Of a stretch of DNA of 64,000 nt, positions 42,504 to 51,769 are shown piece by piece; within the stretch, counting starts at the first letter, position 1, and each line of letters begins with the position of its first letter. The position numbers and the translations under genes were made by a program. Below the pieces are notes generated by a model. That model was not told the DNA's origin. It ran no database searches and saw only the letters and a program-made list of their open reading frames with translations. Source of the stretch: Arthrobacter sp. cf158 (GTDB taxonomy: Bacteria; Actinomycetota; Actinomycetes; Actinomycetales; Micrococcaceae); NCBI RefSeq assembly GCF_900106835.1, contig NZ_FNNR01000002.1:1-64000 (forward strand). Direction: 5' to 3'.

Positions 42504-43204
42504 CCGTTGAAAATAACGAAAAGGACATTCAGGTGACTGAAGCTGTAGCTGCTGAAGCAACTGAGACCGCACCCGCTACCGATGACCGCCGCGGCGGACG
42601 TCGTGGCGAGCGTGGCGACCGTGGCCAGGGCCGCGGCGACCGTGGTGGCCGTGGTGGCCGCGACGGCGGTCGTGAAGCCGAGAAGAGCCAGTTCGTAGAG
42701 CGCGTTGTCACCATCAACCGCGTTGCCAAGGTGGTCAAGGGTGGTCGTCGCTTCAGCTTCACCGCCCTGGTCGTCGTCGGTGACGGCAACGGTATGGTCG
42801 GCGTAGGCTACGGCAAGGCCAAGGAAGTTCCCGCAGCAATCGCGAAGGGCGTTGAAGAGGCCAAGAAGTCCTTCTTCCGTGTTCCCCGCGTTGGCAGCAC
42901 CATCCCGCACCGTGTGCAGGGTGAAGCTGCTGCAGGCGTAGTCCTGCTGCGTCCGGCTTCTGCCGGTACCGGTGTTATTGCCGGTGGTCCGGTCCGCGCT
43001 GTACTGGAGTGCGTGGGCATCCACGACATCCTCTCCAAGTCGCTCGGTTCTTCCAACGCGATCAACATCGTTCACGCGACCGTTGCCGCTCTGAAGCAGC
43101 TCGAAGAGCCCGCTTCCGTGGCTGCCCGCCGTGGCTTGCCGCTGGACGAGGTTGCTCCTGCTGCTCTGGTGCGCGCGCTCCAGAACCAGAAGGCAGGTGT
43201 TTAG
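42500..43204 (+). CDS. rpsE: 30S ribosomal protein S5 with Arg-Gly-rich N-terminal extension
   Basis: A 234-aa fidelity protein, against about 166 aa in E. coli. The first 58 or so residues are Glu/Ala-rich, then RGG/RGD-rich ([20 protein letters not shown]), resembling RNA-binding RGG boxes. The S5 core begins at [20 protein letters not shown], with the G-rich [20 protein letters not shown] signature. GTG 42500 overlaps rplR; an in-frame GTG at 42533 would remove 11 residues. Confidence 0.96.
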   Translation: MTVENNEKDIQVTEAVAAEATETAPATDDRRGGRRGERGDRGQGRGDRGGRGGRDGGREAEKSQFVERVVTINRVAKVVKGGRRFSFTALVVVGDGNGMVGVGYGKAKEVPAAIAKGVEEAKKSFFRVPRVGSTIPHRVQGEAAAGVVLLRPASAGTGVIAGGPVRAVLECVGIHDILSKSLGSSNAINIVHATVAALKQLEEPASVAARRGLPLDEVAPAALVRALQNQKAGV

Positions 43205-43206
43205 TC

Positions 43207-43413
43207 ATGGCTAAGAACCTGACTCCCTCCGACGCCAAGTTGGAAATCACCCAGATCAAGGGCGTCATTGGCGCCAAGCAGAACCAGATTGCGACCCTTC
43301 GGTCCCTCGGTCTCAAGCGCATCGGACACACCGTTGTCCGTAACGCTGACGCCGTGACCGTTGGCATGCTGAACACGGTTCCGCACCTCGTGAATGTAGA
43401 GGAGGCGAAGTAA
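43207..43413 (+). CDS. rpmD: 50S ribosomal protein L30
   Basis: A 68-aa protein starting at ATG 43207, two bases after rpsE. The [20 protein letters not shown] and [10 protein letters not shown] segments define the family. It shares its end with the rplO start region (TAATG). Confidence 0.96.
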   Translation: MAKNLTPSDAKLEITQIKGVIGAKQNQIATLRSLGLKRIGHTVVRNADAVTVGMLNTVPHLVNVEEAK

Positions 43414-43895
43414 TGGCAGAGAACAAGACCGCCGCAGAGACTGCTGAGAAGCAGAACGCTCTGAAGGTCCACCACCTGCGTCCCGCCCCGGGTGCCAAGA
43501 CCGCCAAGACCCGTGTTGGTCGTGGTGAAGGCTCCAAGGGTAAGACCGCTGGTCGCGGTACCAAGGGTACGAAGGCCCGCTACCAGGTAAAGGCTGGCTT
43601 TGCCGGCGGCCAGCTGCCGCTGCACATGCGCCTGCCGAAGCTGCGCGGCTTCAAGAACCCGTTCCGGGTTGAGTTCCAGGTTGTGAACCTGGAGAAGCTC
43701 AACGAGCTGTTCCCGGAAGGTGGCACCGTCACCGTTGAGTCCCTGGTTGAGAAGGGCGCCGTTCGCAAGAACCAGCCCGTCAAGGTGCTTGGCACCGGCG
43801 ACATCACCGTCAAGGTTGATGTTACGGCCCACGCATTCTCCGCCAGCGCTACGGAGAAGATTGCTGCAGCAGGCGGAAGCACCACTGCTCTCTAA
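43413..43895 (+). CDS. rplO: 50S ribosomal protein L15
   Basis: A 160-aa assembly protein. The Gly-rich N-terminal tail ([20 protein letters not shown]) threads 23S rRNA, and the C-terminal domain has the [20 protein letters not shown] segment. About ten extra N-terminal residues ([10 protein letters not shown]) precede the usual start. A terminator separates it from secY. Confidence 0.97.
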   Translation: MAENKTAAETAEKQNALKVHHLRPAPGAKTAKTRVGRGEGSKGKTAGRGTKGTKARYQVKAGFAGGQLPLHMRLPKLRGFKNPFRVEFQVVNLEKLNELFPEGGTVTVESLVEKGAVRKNQPVKVLGTGDITVKVDVTAHAFSASATEKIAAAGGSTTAL

Positions 43896-43920
43896 GAGCC
43901 AGTGGGGCTGAGGCCCGTTG

Positions 43921-43969
43921 AAAAAGATCCCGGTATGCGGGGCTTCGGCCCTGTGTACCGGGATTTTTT
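43921..43969 (+). terminator. Intrinsic terminator after rplO
   Basis: A two-part hairpin: outer 9-bp stem ATCCCGGTA/TACCGGGAT (43927-43935, 43956-43964), inner 4-bp GC stem, then TTTTTT. It ends the spc unit ahead of the secY promoter. Confidence 0.85.
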
Positions 43970-43992
43970 GCGTGATTGTGCACTCTCGATTA

Positions 43993-44020
43993 TTAAGACG
44001 GCGTCACAAGACGTTAGACT
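43993..44020 (+). promoter_or_regulatory. Probable secY-adk promoter
   Basis: TTAAGA (43993-43998), a 16-bp spacer and TAGACT (44015-44020) lie between the rplO terminator and secY. The predicted leader is about 55 nt, with AGGAGG before the TTG start. Confidence 0.5.
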
Positions 44021-44079
44021 CGGTTGTTGGGTTTCATTGAGCCCCATCACATCCTTGTACTTTCTACTCAGGAGGACGC

Positions 44080-45390
44080 TTGCTAAGCGCATTCGGCCGG
44101 GCGTTTCGGACGCCTGATTTGCGACGCAAGTTGTTGTTCACGCTGGGAATCATCACAATCTTCCGCTTGGGAGCTTTCATCCCCTCGCCTGGTGTGAACT
44201 ACCAGAATGTCCAGCAATGCTTGAACACAGGTGACACCTCGCAGGGCATCTACCAGCTGGTGAACTTGTTCAGCGGCGGCGCGTTGCTGCAGGTTTCAGT
44301 CTTCGCCTTGGGCATCATGCCCTACATCACGGCGAGCATCATCGTGCAGTTGCTCCGGGTGGTTATTCCCCGCTTCCAGCAGCTCTACGAAGAGGGCGCC
44401 TCGGGTCAGTCAAAGTTGACGCAGTACACCCGGTACCTCACCATTGCCCTGGGCCTGTTGAACGCCACCACGCTGGTGTCCCTGGCCCGATCCGGCCAGT
44501 TGCTGCCGGGCTGTAACCTGCCCATCATTCCTGATGAAAGCATCATCACCACCATCCTCATCATCATCACCTTGACGGCCGGTACCGGCCTCATCATGTG
44601 GATGGGCGAGCTGGTAACGGAAAAGGGTGTCGGCAACGGAATGTCGCTGCTGATCTTCACCTCCATCGCTGCAAGCTTCCCCGGTTCGCTGGGTTCGATC
44701 TGGAACACCAAGGGACCGGGAACGTTCTTCATCGTTCTGGCTGTCGGGTTGCTGACGGTGGCCCTGGTGGTCTTCGTGGAGCAGTCCCAGCGCCGGGTTC
44801 CTGTGCAGTACGCCAAGCGCATGATTGGTCGCCGCACGGTGGGTGGCACCAGCACCTACATCCCCATCAAGGTGAACATGGCCGGCGTCGTGCCCGTCAT
44901 CTTCGCTTCCTCCATGCTGTACCTGCCCGGCCTGATCTCGCAGTTCAATCAGCCGGCACCAGGGGAGCAGATCGCGCCGTGGGTTGAGTGGATCAACAAC
45001 AACCTCACCCGTGGCGACCACCCCATCTACATGGCGCTCTACTTCGCCATGATTGTGTTCTTTACCTACTTCTACGTGGCCATCACCTTCAACCCTGAAG
45101 AAGTGTCGGACAACATGAAGAAGTACGGCGGGTTCATTCCGGGCATCCGGGCGGGTAAACCGACCGCGGACTACCTGCAATACGTGCTTTCCAGGATCAC
45201 TTTGCCTGGAGCCCTTTACCTGGGCTTCGTGGCGTTGATTCCGCTGGTTGCACTCGTCCTGATCAACGCCAACCAGAACTTCCCGTTCGGTGGCACGTCA
45301 ATTCTGATCATGGTGGGTGTGGGCCTGGAAACCGTCAAGCAGATTGATGCGCAGCTACAACAACGTCACTACGAAGGGCTTTTGCGATGA
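44080..45390 (+). CDS. secY: Preprotein translocase subunit SecY
   Basis: A 436-aa channel subunit with ten membrane helices expected. The TTG start follows AGGAGG. Visible landmarks are helix 2 [15 protein letters not shown] (the plug region precedes it), the [20 protein letters not shown] segment and the C-terminal loop [20 protein letters not shown], where SecA and ribosomes dock. It overlaps adk by ATGA. Confidence 0.97.
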   Translation: MLSAFGRAFRTPDLRRKLLFTLGIITIFRLGAFIPSPGVNYQNVQQCLNTGDTSQGIYQLVNLFSGGALLQVSVFALGIMPYITASIIVQLLRVVIPRFQQLYEEGASGQSKLTQYTRYLTIALGLLNATTLVSLARSGQLLPGCNLPIIPDESIITTILIIITLTAGTGLIMWMGELVTEKGVGNGMSLLIFTSIAASFPGSLGSIWNTKGPGTFFIVLAVGLLTVALVVFVEQSQRRVPVQYAKRMIGRRTVGGTSTYIPIKVNMAGVVPVIFASSMLYLPGLISQFNQPAPGEQIAPWVEWINNNLTRGDHPIYMALYFAMIVFFTYFYVAITFNPEEVSDNMKKYGGFIPGIRAGKPTADYLQYVLSRITLPGALYLGFVALIPLVALVLINANQNFPFGGTSILIMVGVGLETVKQIDAQLQQRHYEGLLR

Positions 45391-45965
45391 CGAGAATGCT
45401 GATCATTGGACCTCCCGGTTCGGGCAAGGGTACACAGGCTGAGCGGATTTCCGAGCGCCTCGGCGTAGTCGCCATCTCCACCGGCGACATCTTCCGTGCC
45501 AACGTCAAGGGCGAGACCCCCTTGGGCATCGAAGCCAAGAAGTACATGGACGCCGGCGACTTCGTTCCGGACAGCGTTACGAACAACATGGTTCGTGACC
45601 GCCTGGGTCAGAGCGATGTGGAGAACGGCTTCCTCCTGGATGGATACCCGCGCACTACTGCGCAGGTTGACTACCTGGACCAGATCCTCGCTGAGGGTGA
45701 GCAGGAGCTCGACGTCGTGCTCCAGCTGACCGCCGACGACGAAGAACTGGTGGCCCGTCTTCTGGGTCGCGCCAAGGAGACCGGCCGCTCGGACGACAAC
45801 GAGACCGTGATCCGTCACCGTCTGGACCTCTACCACGAGCAGACCGAGGCAGTTGTTGCCAAGTACGCCGAGCGTGGCATCCTGACACAGGTTGATGGCA
45901 TCGGCGGTATCGACGAAGTTACCGATCGTGTCCTCACGGCCATTGAGTCGGCCAAGGCTGTCTAG
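45387..45965 (+). CDS. adk: Adenylate kinase
   Basis: A 192-aa ATP:AMP phosphotransferase. The P-loop GPPGSGKGTQ (8-17) and the AMP-binding DGYPRT motif are clear. The LID is the short, zinc-free form usual in actinobacteria (RAKETGRSDDNETVIRHRLD). It is translationally coupled to secY. Unlike the common secY-adk-map order, map is 5.8 kb away here, with a strong terminator and the ole-like cluster in between. Confidence 0.97.
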   Translation: MTRMLIIGPPGSGKGTQAERISERLGVVAISTGDIFRANVKGETPLGIEAKKYMDAGDFVPDSVTNNMVRDRLGQSDVENGFLLDGYPRTTAQVDYLDQILAEGEQELDVVLQLTADDEELVARLLGRAKETGRSDDNETVIRHRLDLYHEQTEAVVAKYAERGILTQVDGIGGIDEVTDRVLTAIESAKAV

Positions 45966-46005
45966 CGTGTTATCCACATAGCCGGTTCACCGGCGGTGGA
46001 GCGAA

Positions 46006-46045
46006 GGGTGTGTCCCGTACCATTGGTGCGGGACACACCCTTTTT
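46006..46045 (+). terminator. Intrinsic terminator after adk
   Basis: A 15-bp stem (46006-46020 with 46026-46040, one wobble, loop CATTG) runs straight into TTTTT. The OleA-like gene starts only 30 bases later and has no clear promoter in between, so its expression relies on readthrough or on an unrecognised promoter. Confidence 0.9.
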
Positions 46046-46074
46046 CGTTTCGCGGCAGACTGTGGGGGAACCGC

Positions 46075-47118
46075 ATGAAGACAGCTCTATCAGGACGCAG
46101 CCGGATTTCAGGGCTTGAGGTATACCTGCCACCCGCCCGGCTGGACACGTCCGCCGTCGAGCGCCGTATAGCCGATTCCAGTCCCGGGTTCCGGGTCCCC
46201 AGGGGTCTTATTGGCCGCGTGACAGGAATCCGCTCACGGAGCGTCATGGCGGATACTGAACAAGCGTCGGATCTGGCCGCCAATGCTGCTGCGAAGGTCC
46301 TGGCCGGGTGTGGTCTGCAGGCCCCGGACGTGGACTTGCTGATCTTTGCCTCGGCCAGCCAGGACATGGTGGAGCCTGCCACAGGACATATGGTTGCGGC
46401 GAAACTGGGGCTCGGCTGCCCGGTGATGGACGTCAAGAACGCCTGCAACAGCTTCCTGAACGGAATGGAAGTTGCGGATTCCCTGATTGCTGCGGGCCGC
46501 TATGCACGAGTGGTGGTGGCCACCGGCGAGTCCCCGTCCAGGGCAGTGCGATGGTCTGTGGCGGACTTTGAGACCTTTGCCTCGAGCTTTCCCGGGTACA
46601 CCATGAGCGACGCCGGCGCTGCCGTGCTACTGGAGGCGACGGACCCGCCAGCGTCGGGGGTCAACGATGCTCCGGGAATTCTGGGCATGGCCTTCACGGC
46701 GAGAAGCCGCCACTGGTCTGTGGGGACGCTCGCGGCGGGAGGGTCCGCATTTCCCAGGGAACCTGAAGCCAGTTATTTCAGCATGGATGGGGAGAAACTG
46801 AAGGACGCGTTCCTGGATCTGGGCTGCGATGTCCTGGACCAGACTCTGGCGGGCCTTGATTTGACGTGGACCGATTTCTCCGTGGTGTGCGTGCACCAGG
46901 TCAGCGCCCCTTATAGGTCGATCTTTGCTGAGCGGGCCGGCGTCCCCACCGAATTGCTGGTTCCGTCCGTGGAAGACTTTGGCAATCTGGCCTCGGCCAG
47001 CCTGCCCCTGCAATTGAAGCTTGCTCTGGACAGCGGCCGTTGCGGACCGGGGGATCTCGTGGCCTTGGTGGGGCTGGCCGGTGGCGTGAGCCTGGGCATG
47101 GCCGTGGTGCGTCTATGA
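46075..47118 (+). CDS. OleA-like thiolase-fold acyl-CoA condensing enzyme (KAS III superfamily)
   Basis: A 347-aa FabH/OleA-fold enzyme. The catalytic triad is complete: C124 (VKNACNSF), H274 (VCVHQVSAPYR) and N304 (GNLASASLPLQL). OleA joins two fatty acyl-CoAs head to head to give a beta-keto acid; FabH instead condenses acetyl-CoA with malonyl-ACP. I favour the OleA role because OleC-like and OleD-like genes lie in the same coupled operon and no fatty-acid-synthase genes do. ATG 46075 follows GGGGGAA. It overlaps the glycosyltransferase gene by ATGA. Confidence 0.8.
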   Translation: MKTALSGRSRISGLEVYLPPARLDTSAVERRIADSSPGFRVPRGLIGRVTGIRSRSVMADTEQASDLAANAAAKVLAGCGLQAPDVDLLIFASASQDMVEPATGHMVAAKLGLGCPVMDVKNACNSFLNGMEVADSLIAAGRYARVVVATGESPSRAVRWSVADFETFASSFPGYTMSDAGAAVLLEATDPPASGVNDAPGILGMAFTARSRHWSVGTLAAGGSAFPREPEASYFSMDGEKLKDAFLDLGCDVLDQTLAGLDLTWTDFSVVCVHQVSAPYRSIFAERAGVPTELLVPSVEDFGNLASASLPLQLKLALDSGRCGPGDLVALVGLAGGVSLGMAVVRL

Positions 47119-47927
47119 CAATGCAGCAGCCCAGGAGCGGGATGAGCGGCGAAGGACTGAGCAGCACTGCGCCCACCCGTCCGCTATGCATCGCCGTACC
47201 CATGCTCAACGAGGAAAAGCTGGTCCAACAGACCCTTGATTCCCTGGCGGCACAGGAGCTGCAGGACTTCACCGTAGTGGTGGTGGACAACGGCTCCGTG
47301 GATCGCAGTTGCGGCATCGTTGCCGACTTCGCGAAAGGACATCCGGACATGGACATCCGGTTGATCCGGGAACCTCAGAAAGGCACGGGTGCCGCGGCGG
47401 ACACGGGAATGCGTTTCGGGGTGGAGCATGGAGCCGAATGGTTGGCACGCACGGATTCCGACTGCCTGGCGGCGCCTGACTGGACGGCGCGGGTCATGGC
47501 GGGTTTTCACGATGGCCTGGAACTCATCGCCGGGCAGTTGATTCCACGCTTGGATGAAGGCATCACACCTTGGGAGCGCCGCATGATGTTGCTCGCTGTG
47601 GAAGTGGCGTCATTCTTTGGCCGTATCCGTCCGGGCAACAAGGGCGACGGCTATCTGGGCCCCTACCAAATGCTCCCTGGCTGCAACATGGCCATTACGG
47701 CGGCCATGTATGACCGCTCCGGTGGCTTTCCCCGGAGCAGGATCGAAGACCTCCATGAGGACCGCGCACTCTCCAACCAGGTCCGCAAGCTGACCCGGAA
47801 GTATGCGCTGCGACGCGACGTGGTGGTGTTTGGCTCCTCCCGCAGGGTCAAAGCGTGGGGCCTGAAAAACACTCTGGCGTGGTACGCGGACCATCGATAC
47901 CGCCCCGAGCATGTGGATATCCGGTGA
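47115..47927 (+). CDS. GT2-family glycosyltransferase in the ole-like cluster
   Basis: A 270-aa GT-A-fold transferase using a nucleotide sugar. The nucleotide-binding start IAVPMLNEEKLVQQTLDSLA, the VVVVDNGSVDRS loop, the DxD metal motif D114-S115-D116 (ARTDSDCLAAPDW) and a downstream acidic ED motif (SRIEDLHEDRALSNQV) are present. No clear membrane helix is seen. ATG 47115 overlaps the OleA-like stop and its own stop overlaps the P450 GTG. The acceptor is unknown; the context suggests the lipid made by the neighbouring enzymes. Confidence 0.82.
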   Translation: MTMQQPRSGMSGEGLSSTAPTRPLCIAVPMLNEEKLVQQTLDSLAAQELQDFTVVVVDNGSVDRSCGIVADFAKGHPDMDIRLIREPQKGTGAAADTGMRFGVEHGAEWLARTDSDCLAAPDWTARVMAGFHDGLELIAGQLIPRLDEGITPWERRMMLLAVEVASFFGRIRPGNKGDGYLGPYQMLPGCNMAITAAMYDRSGGFPRSRIEDLHEDRALSNQVRKLTRKYALRRDVVVFGSSRRVKAWGLKNTLAWYADHRYRPEHVDIR

Positions 47928-49111
47928 CGTCGCCAACGGTTACTGCTGAGCGTTGGGAGCAACGCATCCACCTGGGCGCGCATCCCTTGTTGTATCCCCT
48001 GATCAGAGGTTTGGGACACGCAAGGCCGGTGCTGCGGTTGCCCGGGCTCGGGGTGTTGGTCAGTGAGGCGGGGTTGGTGCGGGAAGTCCTCATGGACCAG
48101 CAGCGGTTCGTCAAGAATGGCCCAACAGGCTCGGGTGCGTTGTGGACCCCTGTAGTGGGACCCAAGGCACTGGTAAACATGGATGGCGCGGAACACCGGG
48201 AGCTGCGCCAGCGCCTGGGGGACTTGTTCACTCCACGATCGGTGGCTGGCATCGTGGAACCGGCGGCGGGCGCCCTCCACGCGCGGATCCATGGCGAGCT
48301 GGATTCAGGGCGTGCACTGGACCTGGTGGACTGTGTCAAAGAGCTGGCCGGGGGAGTGATCGCCCGCCTCCTCGGGGTGCCGGACAACGCCCCCGGCAGG
48401 CTCCCGGACAGGGAGCTTTTCAATCTTGGCTCCTCCATCTCATCCCTCGTCCGGCTGGGGCGCCCCACCCTGACGGTGAGGCAAATTGCGAAGGGGAGAT
48501 CCGCCGTCGGGATTTTGGCTGGACCCGCCACAGCCGCCTACCGCGACAGCGATCCCGGGACTTTTCCTGGAAGGCTCCGCGAGCTGGGAATGTCAGAGGA
48601 TGAGGCGATGGGCATCATCAGCGCCTTTGTGATGGTGGGCACAGAAACCCTGGTGTCGTTCGTCCCGCGGTTGGTTGCATTATTGGCAGACACTGGGCGT
48701 GTTGGCATGTTGGCTAAGGACCGCTCAGCCCTTCCTGGCGCCATCAATGAGGCGCTCCGGTTTACGGTGCCGTCACCCATGATGTTGAGGGACACCGTGG
48801 AGGCAGGGGTCATCGGCGGGACAGCTGTCCGGGCCGGCGACCGGATCCTGTTGTCCACCATTCATGCGGCCAAAAGCCTGGGAGGCTTTGATCCGTCCCG
48901 GGCCATGCCACCGCAGGCCCGCCAACTCTGGTTCGGTGCAGGCCCGCACTTTTGTATTGGCATGCCGCTTGCCATGGCGGAGATCCACGCGTCGCTGGAT
49001 GTGCTGTTGAACAGGTACATCGAGCAACCTTGGACAATTTCAGGACGCCGGATCAGCAGGGGTGTGCTTATTCCGGGTTACAAAAGTTTGGAGTTGTCCA
49101 ATGCTCAATGA
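47924..49111 (+). CDS. Cytochrome P450 in the ole-like cluster
   Basis: A 395-aa soluble bacterial P450. The heme-binding loop FGAGPHFCIGMPLAMAE places the iron ligand at C344. The I-helix VGTET gives the acid-alcohol pair E241-T242, and the K-helix ExxR is E276-A-L-R279, so a working monooxygenase is expected. GTG 47924 overlaps the glycosyltransferase stop (GTGA). No ferredoxin or reductase gene is adjacent. Oxidation of the long-chain product or its precursor is the likely role (inference). Confidence 0.85.
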   Translation: MTSPTVTAERWEQRIHLGAHPLLYPLIRGLGHARPVLRLPGLGVLVSEAGLVREVLMDQQRFVKNGPTGSGALWTPVVGPKALVNMDGAEHRELRQRLGDLFTPRSVAGIVEPAAGALHARIHGELDSGRALDLVDCVKELAGGVIARLLGVPDNAPGRLPDRELFNLGSSISSLVRLGRPTLTVRQIAKGRSAVGILAGPATAAYRDSDPGTFPGRLRELGMSEDEAMGIISAFVMVGTETLVSFVPRLVALLADTGRVGMLAKDRSALPGAINEALRFTVPSPMMLRDTVEAGVIGGTAVRAGDRILLSTIHAAKSLGGFDPSRAMPPQARQLWFGAGPHFCIGMPLAMAEIHASLDVLLNRYIEQPWTISGRRISRGVLIPGYKSLELSNAQ

Positions 49112-50828
49112 TTCGGTGGACCAGACTGACCTGATTACAGCCGTCTTCGCTGCGGCGGATCGGGTTCCCGACGCTCCGGCCATCACGGCGCCCGGCAGGG
49201 TACGGCGGGTTCTGGGGCGTGGGGGCAACGCAGTTCGGCCGGGACGAACCATCACCTACCGCGGCTTGGTTGACGGGATCGAAGCCACTGCACTCCGGCT
49301 CCGACACGATGGATTCGGACCCGGGGAGCGCATGCTGTTCTCGGTGCGGCCCAGTCCAGCAGCATTCATCCTGGCCCTCGGGGCTGTCCGCGCGGGTGGT
49401 TCGGTGGTGTTCATTGACCCGGGAATCGGTCCCTCGCTTTTTCGGGACCGGGCAGAACTCGCCGCACCGCGTTGGGCCGCCGCTGAGTCGCTTCTGTATT
49501 CGCTGAGCACCAAGAGCCCGCTCCGGCCCCTGGCTCGCAAGCGGGGATTGTTGCTCCCGGACTATGGGGCCATGGACGTCCGCCACTACTATTCGGGGCC
49601 GTGGCTCCCGGGCGTCCCGAGGGGAGCGACGCCGGTGAAGGCTCTGGCTTCGCCGTTGGAAGGGCCGGCGTTGGAGGGGGCGCTGCCGGAGGGGAACTCT
49701 CCAAGCGCGGATCATGCCTCCGATCAGGAAGCAGTCATCATTTTTACGTCCGGGACTACGGGTGCTCCCAAAGGTGTCATTCACACCAGGGGCACACTCG
49801 CCGCTGGCTTCGGGCAGTTGACCAGCCGCTGTGCCTTTGGCGAGGGCGATCGGGTCCATTCCGAACAACTCATGATGGGACTCCCGGCCCTGATCGCCGG
49901 CGCCCACTGGACCATGCCCTCGTACGGGTTCTCCGCACACATTGATCCGCTTCGCCTGGCCAGCGAACTGGGACCGGTGACAAGCAAGGAGACAGAGTAC
50001 GACGGCGCCACCCACCTTTTTCTGGTGCCCTCACAATTGGCGCCCATCCTGCACGCGATCGAGGACGGCACGGTCACCTTGCCCGGTACGCTCAGGACCG
50101 TCATGCTGGGTGCAGCACCCATTCTTGCGCCGTTTCTGAAACGCGCCATGAAGTTGTTGCCGGAGGTCGACTTCAAGCTCATCTATGGGATGACTGAAGT
50201 TCTGCCCATCGCCATAGCTGATGGTCGGGAGAAGCTGGCGTTCGCCTCCGGAACAGAAGTGGAATTCACTGCGCCGGATGGCAGCGGCGAAGGCGACTTC
50301 CTCGGAGCGCCGCTTCCCGCCGTCGGAATCCGGGTGGCAGATGACCACGAACTGTTTGCCCACGGGCCCAACATGTGCCGCGGCTATCTGGGCGAAGATC
50401 CCATGCTGGAACATGCCACCGGTGACTTGGTGCGGCTGGACCACGGTGATTCCGGCGAGCCGAGGTTGGTGATGATCGGGCGCAAAAAGGACATGATCAT
50501 CCGCGGCAAAACGAACATCTACCCCGCACTGTACGAGCCCGTCATCAGCGGTGTGCCCGGAATCATGCAAGCGGTGATGGTGGGCGTCCCGGATGTCATC
50601 GGAGACGAAGCAGTCTGGTTGGCTGTGGTGGCCGATGCCGGCGAGTCTGCGGGGGCCGTGAAGTCCCGGCTTCTGAAGGAACTCCCCAGGCTCATTGATG
50701 AATCCGCGCTTCCGGACCACATCGAAGTCCTGGATGCCATCCCGTCGATCGGGCGGCACAGGAAGCCTGACCGGGTAGCACTGCGGCAGGAGTTCGCTTC
50801 CAGGCCCCTGAGCGAGGCTGTGACATGA
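49101..50828 (+). CDS. OleC-like AMP-dependent ligase (beta-lactone synthetase type)
   Basis: A 575-aa ANL-superfamily enzyme. The ATP-binding P-loop is FTSGTTGAPKG (215-225); YGMTE follows near 362 and the hinge region GRKKDMIIRGKTNIYP near 460. FIDPGIG after the N-terminal strand and the TEVLPI context resemble OleC, which converts beta-hydroxy acids to beta-lactones with ATP. No alpha/beta-hydrolase (OleB) domain is fused at its N-terminus, unlike the actinobacterial OleBC fusions. ATG 49101 has GGAG seven bases ahead and overlaps the P450 end by 11 bases. Simple acyl-CoA ligase activity is the main alternative. Confidence 0.78.
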   Translation: MLNDSVDQTDLITAVFAAADRVPDAPAITAPGRVRRVLGRGGNAVRPGRTITYRGLVDGIEATALRLRHDGFGPGERMLFSVRPSPAAFILALGAVRAGGSVVFIDPGIGPSLFRDRAELAAPRWAAAESLLYSLSTKSPLRPLARKRGLLLPDYGAMDVRHYYSGPWLPGVPRGATPVKALASPLEGPALEGALPEGNSPSADHASDQEAVIIFTSGTTGAPKGVIHTRGTLAAGFGQLTSRCAFGEGDRVHSEQLMMGLPALIAGAHWTMPSYGFSAHIDPLRLASELGPVTSKETEYDGATHLFLVPSQLAPILHAIEDGTVTLPGTLRTVMLGAAPILAPFLKRAMKLLPEVDFKLIYGMTEVLPIAIADGREKLAFASGTEVEFTAPDGSGEGDFLGAPLPAVGIRVADDHELFAHGPNMCRGYLGEDPMLEHATGDLVRLDHGDSGEPRLVMIGRKKDMIIRGKTNIYPALYEPVISGVPGIMQAVMVGVPDVIGDEAVWLAVVADAGESAGAVKSRLLKELPRLIDESALPDHIEVLDAIPSIGRHRKPDRVALRQEFASRPLSEAVT

Positions 50829-51736
50829 AAATTGCGGTGACGGGAGCCACCGGCTTTGTGGGGGGAGCGGTGGCCAAGGCCGCGGAAGCCCGTGGGTGGG
50901 AGGTGGTCCGATTCGCGCGTCGCGCCGGAGCCGGATTGAACTACTGGGACCTGACAGGGCTCCCGCCGGCGCAGCTTCCCGGCGTCGATGCCGTGGTCCA
51001 CGCCGGTGCGCATGTGTCCGATTGGGGCGACCCTGGCCTCTTCCACCGGGCAAATGTCCTGGGGACGCGCGCCGTTGCCGAGGCCTACGCAGGAACCCGG
51101 CTGGTCCATATCTCCAGTTCCAGCGTTTATCCGTGGTGGGAGCCATGTGTCAATCGGGCCGAGGATGAGGTGGCGGCGCGCCACCTCAACGCCTATGGAC
51201 GCAGCAAGGCGCTCGCAGATGTGGAGGCCCGCAGACATGGCAACGCGGTGGCGCTGCGCCCACACGGCATTTATGGTCCGGGGGATCGGACGCTCCTGCC
51301 GCGTTTGGTCAGCAATGTTCGGCGTGGCCGGCTCTTGAGCGTCGGACATGCACGCGTAAAGCATCAGCTGACGCACGTGGACAACCTGACGCGGACTGTC
51401 CTGTCCGCCTGCGAGTCGGAGGTGCGGGGCGCTGTCAATGTAGGCGATGCGGAGCCCGTGGAGTTGGGCAGCGTCCTCCGCCAAGTCCTCGACTTTTCCG
51501 GTCACGCCGGGGTTCCCATCACGTACCTTCCGGAGCCGGCAGCCATGGCGCTGGCTCGCGCGTTGGAGGTAGTGTCCAGCGTCCGGGGCCGGCCGCCAAT
51601 GCTGACGCGCTACGCAGTGAGCCAGCTGGGGCGGGAGCGAACCTACCGGCTGGACCGGCTCCGGGATGAGCTGGGAATCGAGCCAATTTCAACCACAGTC
51701 CTTGATGCGGGAAAATGGTTGAAGCATGGGGCCTGA
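50825..51736 (+). CDS. OleD-like NAD(P)H-dependent beta-keto acid reductase
   Basis: A 303-aa extended short-chain dehydrogenase. The dinucleotide loop GATGFVG (7-13), the catalytic Ser in HISSSSVYP and Y124-x-x-x-K128 (AYGRSK) are seen. VHAGAHVSDWGDPGLFHRAN resembles the segment typical of OleD, which reduces the OleA product to a beta-hydroxy acid, the substrate of OleC. It overlaps the OleC-like stop by ATGA. map follows 33 bases later, so read-through into map is possible. Other sterol- or sugar-type epimerase/dehydrogenase roles are less likely in this context. Confidence 0.78.
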   Translation: MKIAVTGATGFVGGAVAKAAEARGWEVVRFARRAGAGLNYWDLTGLPPAQLPGVDAVVHAGAHVSDWGDPGLFHRANVLGTRAVAEAYAGTRLVHISSSSVYPWWEPCVNRAEDEVAARHLNAYGRSKALADVEARRHGNAVALRPHGIYGPGDRTLLPRLVSNVRRGRLLSVGHARVKHQLTHVDNLTRTVLSACESEVRGAVNVGDAEPVELGSVLRQVLDFSGHAGVPITYLPEPAAMALARALEVVSSVRGRPPMLTRYAVSQLGRERTYRLDRLRDELGIEPISTTVLDAGKWLKHGA

Positions 51737-51769
51737 TCGGCTCCTACAGCAAACTTTCCAGAGGAGAAC

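Noticed and set aside
46075..47118. Housekeeping FabH (KAS III) for fatty-acid initiation
   Set aside because: The fold and triad fit, but the gene is coupled to OleC/OleD-like genes rather than fabD/acpP/fabF, so an OleA-type role is favoured; FabH remains a fallback.
49062..49100. OleB-OleC fusion with a longer N-terminus
   Set aside because: Upstream in-frame sequence is only 13 codons and overlaps the P450 end; no alpha/beta-hydrolase motif is present anywhere in the cluster.
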